34,382 nucleotides of DNA from Phreatobacter sp. (lineage in GTDB: Bacteria > Pseudomonadota > Alphaproteobacteria > Rhizobiales > Phreatobacteraceae): positions 1-34,382 of the forward strand of contig NZ_JAUYFA010000019.1 of the NCBI RefSeq assembly GCF_030691135.1. The letters are read 5' to 3'. Shown piece by piece: positions 8,219 to 17,844 of this stretch. Numbering within the stretch: position 1 is the first letter of the stretch; each line of letters opens with the position of its first letter. The notes under the pieces were generated by a model, which worked only from the letters and a program-made list of their open reading frames with translations, searched no databases and was not told the DNA's origin. Made by a program: the position numbers and the translations under genes.

Positions 8219-9535
8219 TCACACGAGGACGGGATGGGCTTTCATGCCGATGGTGCCGAAGACCCGGCGATAGCGGGCGATCTCCTCCGCCGGACCGGTG
8301 GCCTTCAGGGGATTGTCGGAGAGCTTCACAGCCGGGCGGCCATTGGCCTCGATCACCTTGCAGACGACCGAGATCGGCGCCAGCGCGTCGGGATCGCCGT
8401 TCGGCACGCAGCCCTTGAAGTCATTGGTCAGGTTGGTGCCCCAGCCATAGCCGATGCGCACCTCGCCGGTGAAGCGGCGGGCCGTCGCCTCGATGGAATC
8501 GATGTCCATGCCATCGGACAGGATGACGAGCTTCTTGGCGGGGTCGCGACCCTTGGCGCGCCACCAGGCGACGAGTTCCTCGGTGCCCTCGGTCGGGTCC
8601 TTGGAATCGGGCCGCGCGCCGGTCCAGTCGGCGACCCAGTCGGGGGCGTGGGCGAGGAAATGCGCCGTGCCGAAGCAATCGGGGAGGATGATGCGCATGT
8701 TCTGGTCATAGATGCGCGCCCAGTCCTCCAGCACCTTGTAGGGCGCCTTGAGCAGGTCCTCGTCCGATTGCGCCAGCGCCCCGTAGACCATGGGCAGTTC
8801 ATGGGCATTGGTGCCGATGGCCTCGAGGCCGAGGTCCATGGCGAGCTTCATGTTGGAGGTGCCGGTGAAGACGTCGGGGCCGAGGGCGTCGGCCATGGCC
8901 TCCATCATCCATTGCTGCCAGAGGAAGCCGTGGCGGCGACGGGTGCCGAAATCGGAGATCTTCAGCGTGCCGACCTCGTCCTTCAGGCGGCGCAGCCGCT
9001 TGATCTTCTCCCAGGCCTTGGCCTTGGCATTGGCGTAGAGGATGTCGAGCTCGAGCTTGGACAGGGTGCGCATGGTGGCGCGGGCGCGCAGTTCGTTGAT
9101 GATGGCGAGGGCCTGGACCTCCCACATCGTCGTCTCGGCCCATTTGCCGGCGAAGGTCAGCTCATATTGCCCGTCGCGCTTCTCGAGCTGGTACTCGGGC
9201 AGGCGGAAATCCTTGAGGAACGCGAGATAATCCGGGCCGAAGATGCGCTCGCGGCCATAGAAGGTGTTGCCGGCCAGCCAGATCAGTTCCTTCGGCTTGA
9301 ACCTGAGGTCGCGGACATGGTCGAGTTGCTCGCGCAATTCACGCTCGTCGATCACCTCGGCGAGGTGGATCGTCCGGGTGCGGTTGCTGAGCGCGAAGGT
9401 CGCCGTCACCTCCGGGTGGAAGCGCCGGATGAGCTGCTGCATCGAGAACTTGTAATAGTCCGAATCCAGCAGCGACCGGATGATCGGGTCCAGCTTCCAC
9501 GTGTGATTGTAGACCCGGGTGGCGATATCGACCAT
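8219..9535 (-). CDS. pncB: Nicotinate phosphoribosyltransferase
   Basis: This 438-residue protein makes nicotinate mononucleotide from nicotinate and PRPP in the NAD salvage (Preiss-Handler) pathway. The N-terminal [13 protein letters not shown], the [11 protein letters not shown] segment (about 194-204) and [10 protein letters not shown] are family hallmarks. The histidine in [12 protein letters not shown] (about 245) is the likely phosphorylated residue, and [15 protein letters not shown] with [11 protein letters not shown] forms the phosphoribosyl-binding part. Length is typical for the bacterial enzyme. The ATG at 9535 lacks a strong Shine-Dalgarno, but the protein begins correctly from it. 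The 108 bp upstream to the ABC ATPase stop must hold its promoter. The downstream SDR follows at 32 nt. Confidence 0.96.
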   Translation of the reverse strand: MVDIATRVYNHTWKLDPIIRSLLDSDYYKFSMQQLIRRFHPEVTATFALSNRTRTIHLAEVIDERELREQLDHVRDLRFKPKELIWLAGNTFYGRERIFGPDYLAFLKDFRLPEYQLEKRDGQYELTFAGKWAETTMWEVQALAIINELRARATMRTLSKLELDILYANAKAKAWEKIKRLRRLKDEVGTLKISDFGTRRRHGFLWQQWMMEAMADALGPDVFTGTSNMKLAMDLGLEAIGTNAHELPMVYGALAQSDEDLLKAPYKVLEDWARIYDQNMRIILPDCFGTAHFLAHAPDWVADWTGARPDSKDPTEGTEELVAWWRAKGRDPAKKLVILSDGMDIDSIEATARRFTGEVRIGYGWGTNLTNDFKGCVPNGDPDALAPISVVCKVIEANGRPAVKLSDNPLKATGPAEEIARYRRVFGTIGMKAHPVLV

Positions 9536-9643
9536 GGACGGCCCGCTCGTGGCGCTTCAGGGCTGCGGACCTTAGGAGCCCGCGCCGCCCTTGGAAAGTC
9601 ACCCGCCGGGTACCCGCATGCAAGGCTGCCGCGCGGGGCGAGG

Positions 9644-11266
9644 TCAGGCCAGCGCCGCATCCCGGCTGAGACCGAACTCGCGGCCCGGGATCGAGGCGAG
9701 AAGTGCCTGCGTATAGGCATGCTGCGGATTGCCGAAGACCTCGCCGATGGGGCCGGCCTCGACCACCTCGCCGCTCTTCATCACCGCCACGAGGTCGCAG
9801 ACCTGGGCGGCGACCCTGAGGTCGTGGGTGATGAAGACGATGGAGAGCCCGAGCCGCTCGCGCAGGTCGGCGAGGAGCCGCAGCACCTGCGCCTGCACCG
9901 AGACGTCGAGGGCGGAGACCGCCTCGTCGGCGACAAGCACCTCGGGCTCCAGCGCCAGGGCGCGGGCGAGGCCGATGCGCTGGCGCTGGCCGCCGGAGAA
10001 CTCGTGCGGATAGCGGTCGGTCGAGGCGGGATCGAGCCCCACGAGGCCGAAGAGCTCCTTGGCCTTGGCGAGGGCCGCCGCCCGGTCCATGCCGTGGACG
10101 ATGGGGCCCTGGGCGACGAGTTCGCCGGCCTTGCGGCGCGGGTTGAGCGAGCCGTAGGGGTCCTGGAACACCATCTGGATATGGCGGGTCTCCTGGCGCA
10201 TCTGCTCGCGGCTGAGTTTGGCGAGATCCTTGCCATTGAGGACCAGCGACCCGGTATCGGGATCGATCAGGCGGATGATGCAGCGGGCGAGCGTCGACTT
10301 GCCCGATCCCGATTCGCCGACGATGCCGAGCGTGCCGCCCTTCGGCAGCACCAGCGAGACGTCCCTGACCGCGTGGGTGACGCGCACGCCGCGGCCGAGG
10401 AAGCCGCCGGTGCGGAAGGTCTTGGAGACATTCCGCATTGTCAGGATCGGTTCGGAGGAGATCGGCCGTGGCGGCGGCGCCTTCAGCGGCGGCACGGCGG
10501 CGATGAGCTGCCTGGTATAGGCGTGCTGCGGGCGGTTCAGAACCTCGACCGCCGGGCCCTGCTCGACCACCAGGCCATATTGCATGACGGCGACGCGGTC
10601 GGCGATCTCGGCGACGACGCCGAAATCGTGGGTGATGAAGAGGACGGCGGTGCCCTTGCGCTTCTGCAGGTCCTTGATCAGGCTCAGGATCTGCGCCTGC
10701 GTCGTCACGTCGAGGGCGGTGGTCGGCTCGTCGGCGATCAGCACCTTGGGGTCGAGGGCGAGCGCCATGGCGATCATGGCGCGCTGGCGCTGGCCGCCGG
10801 AGAGTTCGTGCGGATAGGCTCTCGCCGCGAGCTTCGGATCGGGAATGCGGACCTCGGCGAGGAGGTCGAGCACCTTCGCCGCGATCTCCTGCTTCGACAG
10901 GTCGGTATGGATGTCGAACATCTCGCCGATCTGGTCGCCGATGGTGCGCAGCGGATTGAGCGCGGTCATCGGCTCCTGGAAGATCATGGCGATGCCGGAA
11001 CCGCGCACGGCGCGCATGTCGGCGTCGGAGAGCTGCGTCAGGTCGCGGCCGTCGAACAGCACCTTGCCGGCGTCGATGGTCACCCCGCCCGGCAGCAGGC
11101 GCATGATGGCATTGGCGGTCATCGACTTGCCGGAGCCGCTCTCGCCGACGACGCAGAGGATCTCGTTGCCGGCGATGGCGAGCGAGACGTCCTTCATGGC
11201 GTGCGGACGGTCGGCGCCGGCGGGCAGCCGAACGCTGAGGCCTTCGAGGGTCAGGACAGGGGCCAT
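9644..11266 (-). CDS. Dipeptide/oligopeptide-type ABC transporter, double ATP-binding protein
   Basis: This 540-residue protein fuses the DppD-like and DppF-like ATPases that power an importer of peptides, opines or similar solutes. First domain: Walker A GESGSGKS (41-48), signature LSGGQRQR (155-162), Walker B VLIADEPT. Second domain: Walker A (317-324), signature FSGGQRQR (423-430), Walker B VLVADEAV. Both domains carry the oligopeptide-transporter C-terminal motif PQHAYT. It is the last gene of the importer operon. ATG at 11266 is used here. A GTG at 11278 overlaps the permease stop codon as GTGA with AAGGG close by, so coupled initiation there (protein +4 residues) is also possible. Confidence 0.93.
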   Translation of the reverse strand: MAPVLTLEGLSVRLPAGADRPHAMKDVSLAIAGNEILCVVGESGSGKSMTANAIMRLLPGGVTIDAGKVLFDGRDLTQLSDADMRAVRGSGIAMIFQEPMTALNPLRTIGDQIGEMFDIHTDLSKQEIAAKVLDLLAEVRIPDPKLAARAYPHELSGGQRQRAMIAMALALDPKVLIADEPTTALDVTTQAQILSLIKDLQKRKGTAVLFITHDFGVVAEIADRVAVMQYGLVVEQGPAVEVLNRPQHAYTRQLIAAVPPLKAPPPRPISSEPILTMRNVSKTFRTGGFLGRGVRVTHAVRDVSLVLPKGGTLGIVGESGSGKSTLARCIIRLIDPDTGSLVLNGKDLAKLSREQMRQETRHIQMVFQDPYGSLNPRRKAGELVAQGPIVHGMDRAAALAKAKELFGLVGLDPASTDRYPHEFSGGQRQRIGLARALALEPEVLVADEAVSALDVSVQAQVLRLLADLRERLGLSIVFITHDLRVAAQVCDLVAVMKSGEVVEAGPIGEVFGNPQHAYTQALLASIPGREFGLSRDAALA

Positions 11267-11274
11267 GCTCACGG

Positions 11275-12105
11275 TCACCGACCCTTCAGGCGCGGGTTGA
11301 GGGCGTCGTTGAGGCCCTGGCCCACCAGCGAGACGGCGAGCACGGTGAGGAGGATGGCGATGCCGGGAATGGCCGAGACGTACCACTGGACGCGCAGCAC
11401 GTCGCGGCCGAGGCCGATGAGATTGCCCCAGGAGGCGACGTTGGGATCGGAGAGACGGAGGAAGGCCAGCGCGCTCTCGAGCAGGATGGAGACCGCCATG
11501 ACGACGCTGGCATAGACGATCACCGGCGGCAGGGCGTTGGGCAGGATTTCGCCGAAGATCAGCTTGAGGTCCTTCAGGCCGAGGGTGCGCCCGGCCTGGA
11601 CGAATTCGCGGTTGCGCAGCGACAGGAATTCGGCCCGCGTCAGGCGCGCCGGCGCCGGCCACGAGACGATGCCGATGGCGATGATGACCGTGTTGATGTT
11701 CGAGCCGAAGACGGCGATCAGGACCAGCAGCAGCAGGAAGTTCGGCAGCGTCTGGAAGGCTTCCGTGATGCGCATCAGGACATTGTCGACCCAGCCGCCG
11801 TAATAGCCCGAGACGGCGCCGATGACGATGCCGATGAACACGGCGATGACCGTCGCCACGCCACCGATCAGCAGCGAGATGCGGGCGCCGTAGAAGATCT
11901 GGGCGGCGATGTCGCGGCCGGAATTGTCGGTGCCGAGGGGAAAGCGCGGATTGGTGAAGGGCCAGACCAGCGGCCGGCCGGCCAGCGCCAGCGGGTCACG
12001 CGGGAAGAGCCAGCCGGCGCTCGCCGCCATGGCGATGACGACCAGCAGCAGGAACAGGCCGACGATGGCCGCAGGAGAGCGGAAATAGGCGCGCACGACT
12101 TCCAC
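11275..12105 (-). CDS. ABC transporter permease (DppC-like)
   Basis: This 276-residue inner-membrane subunit has about six predicted membrane segments, the first near residues 12-34. An N-terminal region ends in FPLGTDNSGRDI, the usual DppC hallmark. The cytoplasmic coupling (EAA) loop reads EFVQAGRTLGLKDLKLIFGE. The start is GTG at 12105, 3 nt after the stop of the partner permease, consistent with translational coupling. It overlaps or abuts the ATPase gene downstream. Together with the DppB-like protein it forms the transmembrane channel of the importer encoded here. Confidence 0.92.
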   Translation of the reverse strand: MEVVRAYFRSPAAIVGLFLLLVVIAMAASAGWLFPRDPLALAGRPLVWPFTNPRFPLGTDNSGRDIAAQIFYGARISLLIGGVATVIAVFIGIVIGAVSGYYGGWVDNVLMRITEAFQTLPNFLLLLVLIAVFGSNINTVIIAIGIVSWPAPARLTRAEFLSLRNREFVQAGRTLGLKDLKLIFGEILPNALPPVIVYASVVMAVSILLESALAFLRLSDPNVASWGNLIGLGRDVLRVQWYVSAIPGIAILLTVLAVSLVGQGLNDALNPRLKGR

Positions 12106-12108
12106 GGC

Positions 12109-13086
12109 TCAAACCCCCGTGGTGATGCGCGGGTCGAGGCGCGCATAGACGAGATCGACGATGAAATTCACGGTGATGACCAGCAGCGCCGAGACGAAGA
12201 TGATGCCGAGCAGCGTGTTGAGATCGCGCTGGACGACGCTCTCGTAGGCGAGGCGTCCGAGACCGGGCAGCGAGAAGACGCTCTCCACCACCACCGAGCC
12301 GCCGAGCATGGTGCCGGCCTGCAGGCCGATCAGCGTGACCATCGGCAGCAACGCGTTGCGCAACACGTGGCGGGTGATGATGCGCGTCTCGTCGAGGCCC
12401 TTGGCGCGCGCGGTGCGGACGAAGTCGAGGTTCAGCACCTCCAGCATCGAGGCGCGCATGATGCGCAGGTAGATGGCGAGGAAGATCAGCCCGAGGGTGA
12501 GGGTCGGTAGGACGAGGTGGCGGGCGGTATCGAGCACGCGCCAGATACCGGTCGCCGTCGAGGTGATGTCCGAAAGGCCGCCGGCCGGCAGCCATTGCAG
12601 GTAGATGGAGAAGACGACGATGGCCATCAGGCCGAACCAGAAGGACGGTGTCGCGTAGAAGATCAGGCCGACCGTCGAGATCAGCGTGTCGGGCCACCTG
12701 TTGACGCCGCGCGCCGCGATGACGCCGAGGATGATGCCGAAGAAGAAGGCGAAGGACAGCGACGCCGTCATCAAGAGGATGGTCGCCGGCAGGCGCTCGG
12801 CGATGACGGTGGCGACCGGCTTGCCGTAGATGGCGGAGAAGCCGAGATCGAAACGCACCAGCCGCCACAGATAATTGCCGAGCTGCGCCGAGACCGACAG
12901 ATCGAGGCCGTAGAAGCGGCGCAAATCCTCGGCGGTGCGGGCGTCGCCGCCGCCCATCTGCGCCATCATGGCGTCGACCGTGTCGCCCGGCGCGAACTGC
13001 AGCAGCAGGAACACGCCGACGAGAATCAGGATCAAGGTCGGGATCGAGGCGGCGAGACGCCGCCCCGCAAGGCTCAGGACACGCAT
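12109..13086 (-). CDS. ABC transporter permease (DppB-like)
   Basis: This 325-residue inner-membrane permease is the partner of the DppC-like subunit. The N-terminal helix and FAPGDTVDAMM match the family. The periplasmic loop contains YGLDLSVSAQLGNYLWRLV and DLGFSAIYGKPV. The coupling loop is DFVRTARAKGLDETRIITRH, followed by VLRNALLPMVTLIGLQ. The ATG at 13086 gives the normal length; longer in-frame readings upstream run into the binding-protein gene and lack homology features. It lies 29 nt after the binding-protein stop, within the same operon. Confidence 0.92.
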   Translation of the reverse strand: MRVLSLAGRRLAASIPTLILILVGVFLLLQFAPGDTVDAMMAQMGGGDARTAEDLRRFYGLDLSVSAQLGNYLWRLVRFDLGFSAIYGKPVATVIAERLPATILLMTASLSFAFFFGIILGVIAARGVNRWPDTLISTVGLIFYATPSFWFGLMAIVVFSIYLQWLPAGGLSDITSTATGIWRVLDTARHLVLPTLTLGLIFLAIYLRIMRASMLEVLNLDFVRTARAKGLDETRIITRHVLRNALLPMVTLIGLQAGTMLGGSVVVESVFSLPGLGRLAYESVVQRDLNTLLGIIFVSALLVITVNFIVDLVYARLDPRITTGV

Positions 13087-13115
13087 GGGATCAGGCCGGG
13101 CTCCGTGCTGCGGAC

Positions 13116-14714
13116 TTATTCGGCCAACCAAAGATCGTGCCAGGACGAGGAACCCCAACGCGGCGTGTTGGAATGGTTGCGCGCCCGGGCCGTGATGGTG
13201 GTGACGAAGATCTGCTCGATCGGCATCCACAGCGGCAGGGCGGCATTGGCCTTGGTGACGAATTCGGCATAGAGCGCCTTGCGCTTGACCGGATCGACCT
13301 CGGTCGCGGCATCGTCGATGACCTTGTCGATGACATCGTCCTTCCAGCCCCACTGGTTGGTCCAGGGCGCGCCGGCCGGCTGGCCGGAGCGATACCAGAC
13401 CGTCGTCGAGACGGCGGGATCATTGCGGTACTGGTGCCAGCCGGTGGCAAGGTCGAAGGCATGGTCTGCATAGACCGACTTGAGGAAGCCGCCGCCGTCG
13501 TTGCGCACCACCTCGACGCGGATGCCGACCTCGCCCAGCGACTGCTGGATGAAGGTCGCCCAGAGCGAGATGTCCTCGCCCCAGGGCGCCGGGAGAAGGC
13601 GCAGCGTCAGGCGCGTGCCGCCGGCGCCGGGACGCACGCCCGCCTCGTCGAGCAGGCGGATCGCCTTGGCCTTGTCATAGGGGTACTGCGGGGTATTGGC
13701 ACCCGGATAGAAGTCGGTCGAGACCGAGGGGATCGGGCCGGTGCCGAGCTTGGCGAAGTCGCCGAGGAAGTTCTCGATGAAGAACGGCACGTTGATGGCG
13801 TGGGCGATGGCCTGCCGCACCTTGATGTCCGCCAGTTCCCGGCGCCGGAAGTTGAACTCCAGCGTGTTGGTGCGGGCATTGCCCTCGTTGCCCTTGGTCG
13901 AGACGATGAAGCGCCGATCCTTGGCGAGGCGCGCCATGTCGGAGATCGTCAGGCCGGAGAAGGGCGAATAGTGCAGCTGTCCCGCCTCCATCTGGGCGGC
14001 GGCGGCGGAGCGGTCGGTGATGACGCGCCAGACGATGCGGTCGAGATTGGCCGGGCCCTTCCAGTAGCCGTCATGACGGTCGGCGATGATGTGCTGGCCG
14101 CGCTCGTACTGGACGAACTTGAACGGGCCGGTGCCGACCGGGGCGAGGTTCAGCGGGTTCTGGCGGACGTCGCCGGTCTCGTAGAGATGCTTGGCGGTGA
14201 TGTAGCCGAGGTCGGGCAGCGCTCGCAGCAGCAGGTTGAGCGGCATCGGCCGCTCGTAGCGGAAGATCGCGGTATGCGCGTCGGGCGTGTCGACGGCGGT
14301 GAGGAAGAGCTGCAGCGTGGTGCCGTAGTTCAGCACCTTCTTCCACATCTCCATGGCGGTGAACTGCACGTCCGCCGAGGTGAAGGGCTTGCCGTCGTGC
14401 CACGTGACGTTGCGCCGCAGCTTGAAGGTGATGGTCTTGCCGTCCGGCGTCGACTCCCAGCTTTCGGCCAGCACGCCGACCGGGTTGCCGGCCGCGTCGA
14501 GGTCGACCAGCGGCTCCTGGATCTTGCCGCTGACGATATAGACGCCGGTCGAGGCCTGGATGCTGGGGTTCAGCTGGCGCTGCTCGGCGCCGTAATGGAC
14601 CACGAAGACGCCGCCCTTGCGCGGGGTTGTCTGGGCGAAGGCGCGGAAGGGATCGACGACATTGGCGGCGATGGCGGCCGAGGTCATCAGGGCTGCGCGG
14701 CGGGTGAAGTTCAT
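13116..14714 (-). CDS. ABC transporter substrate-binding protein, family 5 (dipeptide/opine type)
   Basis: This 532-residue periplasmic receptor serves the importer. The N-terminus MNFTRRAALMTSAAIAANV is a signal peptide with a twin-arginine start and a likely cleavage after AFA (about residue 27), so export may be by Tat. Family 5 features include LNPSIQASTGVY, LAESWESTPDGKTITFKLR and NVTWHDGKPFTSADV. GTGPFKFVQYERG follows, and DIKVRQAIAHAINV is the conserved helix. The ATG at 14714 has AGGAG 6 nt upstream. The ligand cannot be read from sequence; family members bind peptides, nickel, opines, sugars and other solutes. Placement opposite an amine/amino-acid-type oxidase favours an amino-containing ligand, which is inference. 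Confidence 0.93.
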   Translation of the reverse strand: MNFTRRAALMTSAAIAANVVDPFRAFAQTTPRKGGVFVVHYGAEQRQLNPSIQASTGVYIVSGKIQEPLVDLDAAGNPVGVLAESWESTPDGKTITFKLRRNVTWHDGKPFTSADVQFTAMEMWKKVLNYGTTLQLFLTAVDTPDAHTAIFRYERPMPLNLLLRALPDLGYITAKHLYETGDVRQNPLNLAPVGTGPFKFVQYERGQHIIADRHDGYWKGPANLDRIVWRVITDRSAAAAQMEAGQLHYSPFSGLTISDMARLAKDRRFIVSTKGNEGNARTNTLEFNFRRRELADIKVRQAIAHAINVPFFIENFLGDFAKLGTGPIPSVSTDFYPGANTPQYPYDKAKAIRLLDEAGVRPGAGGTRLTLRLLPAPWGEDISLWATFIQQSLGEVGIRVEVVRNDGGGFLKSVYADHAFDLATGWHQYRNDPAVSTTVWYRSGQPAGAPWTNQWGWKDDVIDKVIDDAATEVDPVKRKALYAEFVTKANAALPLWMPIEQIFVTTITARARNHSNTPRWGSSSWHDLWLAE

Positions 14715-14808
14715 GGAGCTCTCCTAGCGGCAGGCAAGACAGATTTCACGATGGGCGACTGCGGAAAGGCCGTCAATCGCCGATCTGGTCGCGGGATGGT
14801 CGTGCCGC

Positions 14809-15657
14809 TCAATGCGGCACGAAGCTGACAATGACGCCACTGGCGCGGCTGGCGGGAACGCTGACCGTTTCCTCGCCATGGGCAAGGCCGCCCGAGGCCG
14901 CCGCAGCCTTGGCGAGATCGTCGGTGGCGATGACCAGGGCGACGGCGCCCTCCGACGCGGCGCCTTCGCGGACTGCGGCGGGATAGGCCGCCTCGAAGGT
15001 CTTCGCGTCATAGAAGCGGAAATCGGCGCGCTTGCCGCCCGAGGGAACGCGCCAGCCGTCCGGCGTCTCGGTCGCCGGCTCGTCGATCAGGCCGGCCATC
15101 TTCAGGGCCGCGGCCTTGGGATCGGCGGTCAGGATCTCGATCCGGGCGATGCGCGTGGCGCCGTTCGCATGGGTCATGATCTCGGGAATCCAGACCGTGT
15201 CGCGGGTCAGGTGCTGGCAGGCGAAGATGCGCATACCGCCGGGGTTCTGGTCGAGCGGCCAGCGGAAGACGTTGAACTTGGCTTCGCCCGTGCCGCCGCC
15301 GGGAAGGTCGACCGGCCGGCCGAAATGGACCGGGCCGAGCGGCACGAGGCCGCGCGCCTTCAGCTCTTCGGCGCCGGCCGCGGCGTCGTCGGTGGTGAAG
15401 GCGGTGCGCTCGATGCCTTCGCGCCGGGCGAGAAAGTCGCGCGTCGGCTTGTTCTGGTCGGTCTCGGCCAGCACGCCGAGCAGCTCGAGGTAATCGTCGG
15501 CGAACATGGTCGTGTAGTTGCCCGTGCCGAGGAGGGGCGAATGGGTGCCGCGCGGCGACATGGCGAAGCCGATCCGCTCCCAGGCCCTGGCAGCAGCATC
15601 GAGGTCGCGCACCGTGACCACGACATGATCCGCGCCGAGAATGTGTTTGAGCGGCAT
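14809..15657 (-). CDS. VOC superfamily protein (glyoxalase-like domain)
   Basis: This 282-residue protein has paired beta-alpha-beta-beta-beta modules typical of the vicinal-oxygen-chelate fold. The N-terminal module starts GADHVVVTVRDLDAAARAWE with the usual metal-ligand histidine (DHV) and continues to GNYTTMFADDYLELLGV. A second module begins near RIARIEILTADPKAAA. Such proteins include dioxygenases, lyases and isomerases, and the exact reaction is not evident. ATG at 15657 is preceded by GGGAGG. Longer readings upstream cross the promoter region and have no domain content. It is the first gene of the minus-strand unit and ends 94 nt before the binding-protein start, suggesting co-expression with the importer. 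Confidence 0.82.
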   Translation of the reverse strand: MPLKHILGADHVVVTVRDLDAAARAWERIGFAMSPRGTHSPLLGTGNYTTMFADDYLELLGVLAETDQNKPTRDFLARREGIERTAFTTDDAAAGAEELKARGLVPLGPVHFGRPVDLPGGGTGEAKFNVFRWPLDQNPGGMRIFACQHLTRDTVWIPEIMTHANGATRIARIEILTADPKAAALKMAGLIDEPATETPDGWRVPSGGKRADFRFYDAKTFEAAYPAAVREGAASEGAVALVIATDDLAKAAAASGGLAHGEETVSVPASRASGVIVSFVPH

Positions 15658-15995
15658 GGCAAAGACCCTCCCCTGATGATTGCGTGGGCACTTGACCCCA
15701 ACACGGCGGCGGAGGCAACGCGGTAAGGGCGGCAGATTTGCCGGGTCTCGGCTGCTCGGCACACATAGCTAGCCTAGCAAATTATTCTTCCAGAGCGGCT
15801 TTTCTGAAATACAAACGATAGTTATTTTCTATATGTAGCAGGACAAATGAAATTTTCATTCTGACTTCCTGATGGAGGGCACGGTTTCCGCGCTGTTCTC
15901 CCGCCCCCGCCGTGCCCGCCCTGCGGCAGCGCTCTTGCCGCCGCCCTGTCAGGTCGCTTTCATGGATCATGCCACATTCCGCGGAGATTGCTTCC
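15658..15995. promoter_or_regulatory. Divergent intergenic region between VOC gene and FAD oxidoreductase operon
   Basis: This stretch of about 338 bp holds no convincing gene. Its middle (about 15768-15865) is strikingly A/T-rich for this genome. It includes a perfect palindrome GCTAG-C-CTAGC (15768-15778) and a near-perfect palindrome AATGAAATTTTCATT (15846-15860), with TTATTTTCTATATGTAG between them. These are the most likely operator and promoter elements for the two divergent operons. Specific -35/-10 boxes cannot be assigned with confidence. Confidence 0.5.
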
Positions 15996-17324
15996 ATGCC
16001 GTCCACATCATCGGCCCCCTGGCCGCCGTCCCTCTGGGCGGCGACGGCCCCGCCGGGCCCGACCCTCTCGCCGCTGGTCGGCGACGAGACAACCGACGTG
16101 GTGGTGATCGGCGCCGGCTTCACCGGCCTGTCGACAGCCATCCACCTGCGCGAGATGGGCGTCGCCGTCACCGTGGTGGAGGCGGTGGAGCCGGGCTGGG
16201 GCGCATCGGGCCGCAACAACGGCCAGGTCATCCCGACGCTGGCCGGCCATGATCCCTCGGGCATGACCGCCCGCCACGGGGAGGCCGGTGAGCGCTTCAA
16301 CGCGGTGCTGCGCGACGCGGCGCAATATCTCTTCGACACCGTCCGCAAATATGACATCCCGGCCGAGGCTGAGCAGGCCGGCTGGGTGCAGCCGGTCCAT
16401 TCGCCCGGCCGCTTCAAGATCGCCGAGAAGCGGGTGAGGGAATGGTCGGCGCTCGGCGCGCCGGTCGAACTGCTCGACCGCGAGGCCATGGCGCGGATGC
16501 TCGGCTCGGAAGCCTGGTTCGGCGGCTTCTGGAATCCGACGGGCGGCCATATCAACCCGCTGGCGCTGGCCCGTGGCCTCGCCGAGGTCGCCCTCAGGCT
16601 CGGCGCGGTGATCCGCTCGCGCTCGCCGGTACAGTCCTATGCGCGGGTCGGCGACAGCTGGGTGGTGAAGACCGAGAAGGGCCAGGTCACGGCGAAGGCG
16701 CTGGTGCTCGCCACCAACGCCTATACCGGCGAGTTCAGCGATACGCTCAACCCGGAGATCGCGCGCGAGGTGATCCCGGTGCTGTCCTGGCAGATGGCGA
16801 CGCGGCCGATCAGCGACAATGTCGCGAAGTCGATCATCCCCGACCGACAGGCCATGTCGGACACCCATCGCGAGCTCTACTTCTGCCGCTGGGATGCGCG
16901 CAACCGGCTGGTCACCGGCGGCGCCGCCGTGTTCCCCGGTGCCGGCGGCGACAATCTGAAGCCCTATCTCGCGGGGCGGCTGAAGGCGCTGTGGCCGCAG
17001 ATCGGCGATGTCGAGTTCGACTTCGTCTGGTCGGGCTATGTCGGCATGACGCCGGACAATCTCCTCAAGCCGCATGTCGCGGGCTTCCCGCGCTTCCACC
17101 GGCTCGGACCCAACGGCTATGCCTGGGCCGGCTGCAACGGCCGCGCCGTGGCGCTCTCGGTGGCGCTCGGCCGGGAACTGGCCAGGGTCACGCAGGGCGT
17201 GCCGGAGAACGAACTCGGCCTGCCCTTCTCGGAGCCGACGCCGCAGCCCTTCCAGCCGCTCATCCGGCGCATCGCGCCCTTCGCGCTGCCGCTCTACCGC
17301 CGCCTCGACGCGCAGGAGATCTGA
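15996..17324 (+). CDS. FAD-dependent oxidoreductase (DadA/gamma-glutamylputrescine-oxidase-like)
   Basis: This 442-residue flavoprotein of the D-amino-acid-oxidase fold probably oxidises an amine or N-substituted amino acid. The FAD-binding motif GAGFTG is at 39-44, followed by the acidic end of the second strand (VVEA) and WGASGRNNGQVIP, the hallmark of this subgroup. YAWAGCNGRAVALS near the C-terminus closes the FAD site. ATG at 15996 has CGGAG upstream and gives the usual family length; an ATG at 15969 is less well placed. The N-terminal 30 residues are Pro/Ala-rich and not a classical signal peptide. It leads an operon with the cupin and NIPSNAP genes, divergent from the ABC importer, whose solute may be its substrate. 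Confidence 0.88.
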   Translation: MPSTSSAPWPPSLWAATAPPGPTLSPLVGDETTDVVVIGAGFTGLSTAIHLREMGVAVTVVEAVEPGWGASGRNNGQVIPTLAGHDPSGMTARHGEAGERFNAVLRDAAQYLFDTVRKYDIPAEAEQAGWVQPVHSPGRFKIAEKRVREWSALGAPVELLDREAMARMLGSEAWFGGFWNPTGGHINPLALARGLAEVALRLGAVIRSRSPVQSYARVGDSWVVKTEKGQVTAKALVLATNAYTGEFSDTLNPEIAREVIPVLSWQMATRPISDNVAKSIIPDRQAMSDTHRELYFCRWDARNRLVTGGAAVFPGAGGDNLKPYLAGRLKALWPQIGDVEFDFVWSGYVGMTPDNLLKPHVAGFPRFHRLGPNGYAWAGCNGRAVALSVALGRELARVTQGVPENELGLPFSEPTPQPFQPLIRRIAPFALPLYRRLDAQEI

Positions 17325-17327
17325 GCC

Positions 17328-17840
17328 ATGAGCGCACCCGTGCCCGGCGAGGTGAAGGTCTTCGGCCCGGAGGAGAGCCCCTCCTACTGGCAGCCCGTGC
17401 CGGCCAACGGCTTCGTGCGCTGCATCCTCAACCCGAAGACGGTCACCTCGGAAAGCCGCTTCGCCATGGGGACGCAGACCGTGGCGCCGGGGTGCCATAT
17501 CCGCGAGCACACCCATGACCGCCACGAGGAGGTCATCCACCTCACCAGCGGTCGCGGCTTCGCGCGCATCGACGGCGAGGATATCCCGATGGAGGCCGGC
17601 TCGACGGTATTCATCGGCGGCGACCGCAAGCACGGCTTCGTCAATCCCGGGCCGGAGCCGATGAGCTTCGTCTGGTTCCTGATGCCCGGCGGGCTCGAGG
17701 ACTTCTTCGCCGCCATCGGCCGCGAGCGGGTGCCGGGACAGCCGGCGCCGGAGCCTTTCCCGCGCCCGGCCGACGTCGCCGAAATCGAGAAGCGCACCGT
17801 CTTCGGCTGGGCGGATCCGTCACATAATCCGAAGGGATAG
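17328..17840 (+). CDS. Cupin domain protein
   Basis: This 170-residue protein has one cupin beta-barrel. Motif 1 is visible as PGCHIREHTHDRHEEVIHL, giving the metal-binding set of two spaced histidines and a glutamate. Motif 2 follows as GSTVFIGGDRKHGFVNPG, with the second-motif histidine. It may be a small metal-dependent dioxygenase, an isomerase or a sensor-like protein; the reaction is not evident. The ATG at 17328 lies 3 nt after the FAD oxidoreductase stop, so the two are translationally linked. The C-terminal 40 residues are proline-rich and outside the barrel. Confidence 0.88.
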   Translation: MSAPVPGEVKVFGPEESPSYWQPVPANGFVRCILNPKTVTSESRFAMGTQTVAPGCHIREHTHDRHEEVIHLTSGRGFARIDGEDIPMEAGSTVFIGGDRKHGFVNPGPEPMSFVWFLMPGGLEDFFAAIGRERVPGQPAPEPFPRPADVAEIEKRTVFGWADPSHNPKG

Positions 17841-17844
17841 GACC

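Noticed and set aside
8204-11515. Long plus-strand open frame antisense to pncB and the ABC ATPase
   Set aside because: Same shadow pattern; the opposite strand encodes clear conserved proteins with intact motifs.
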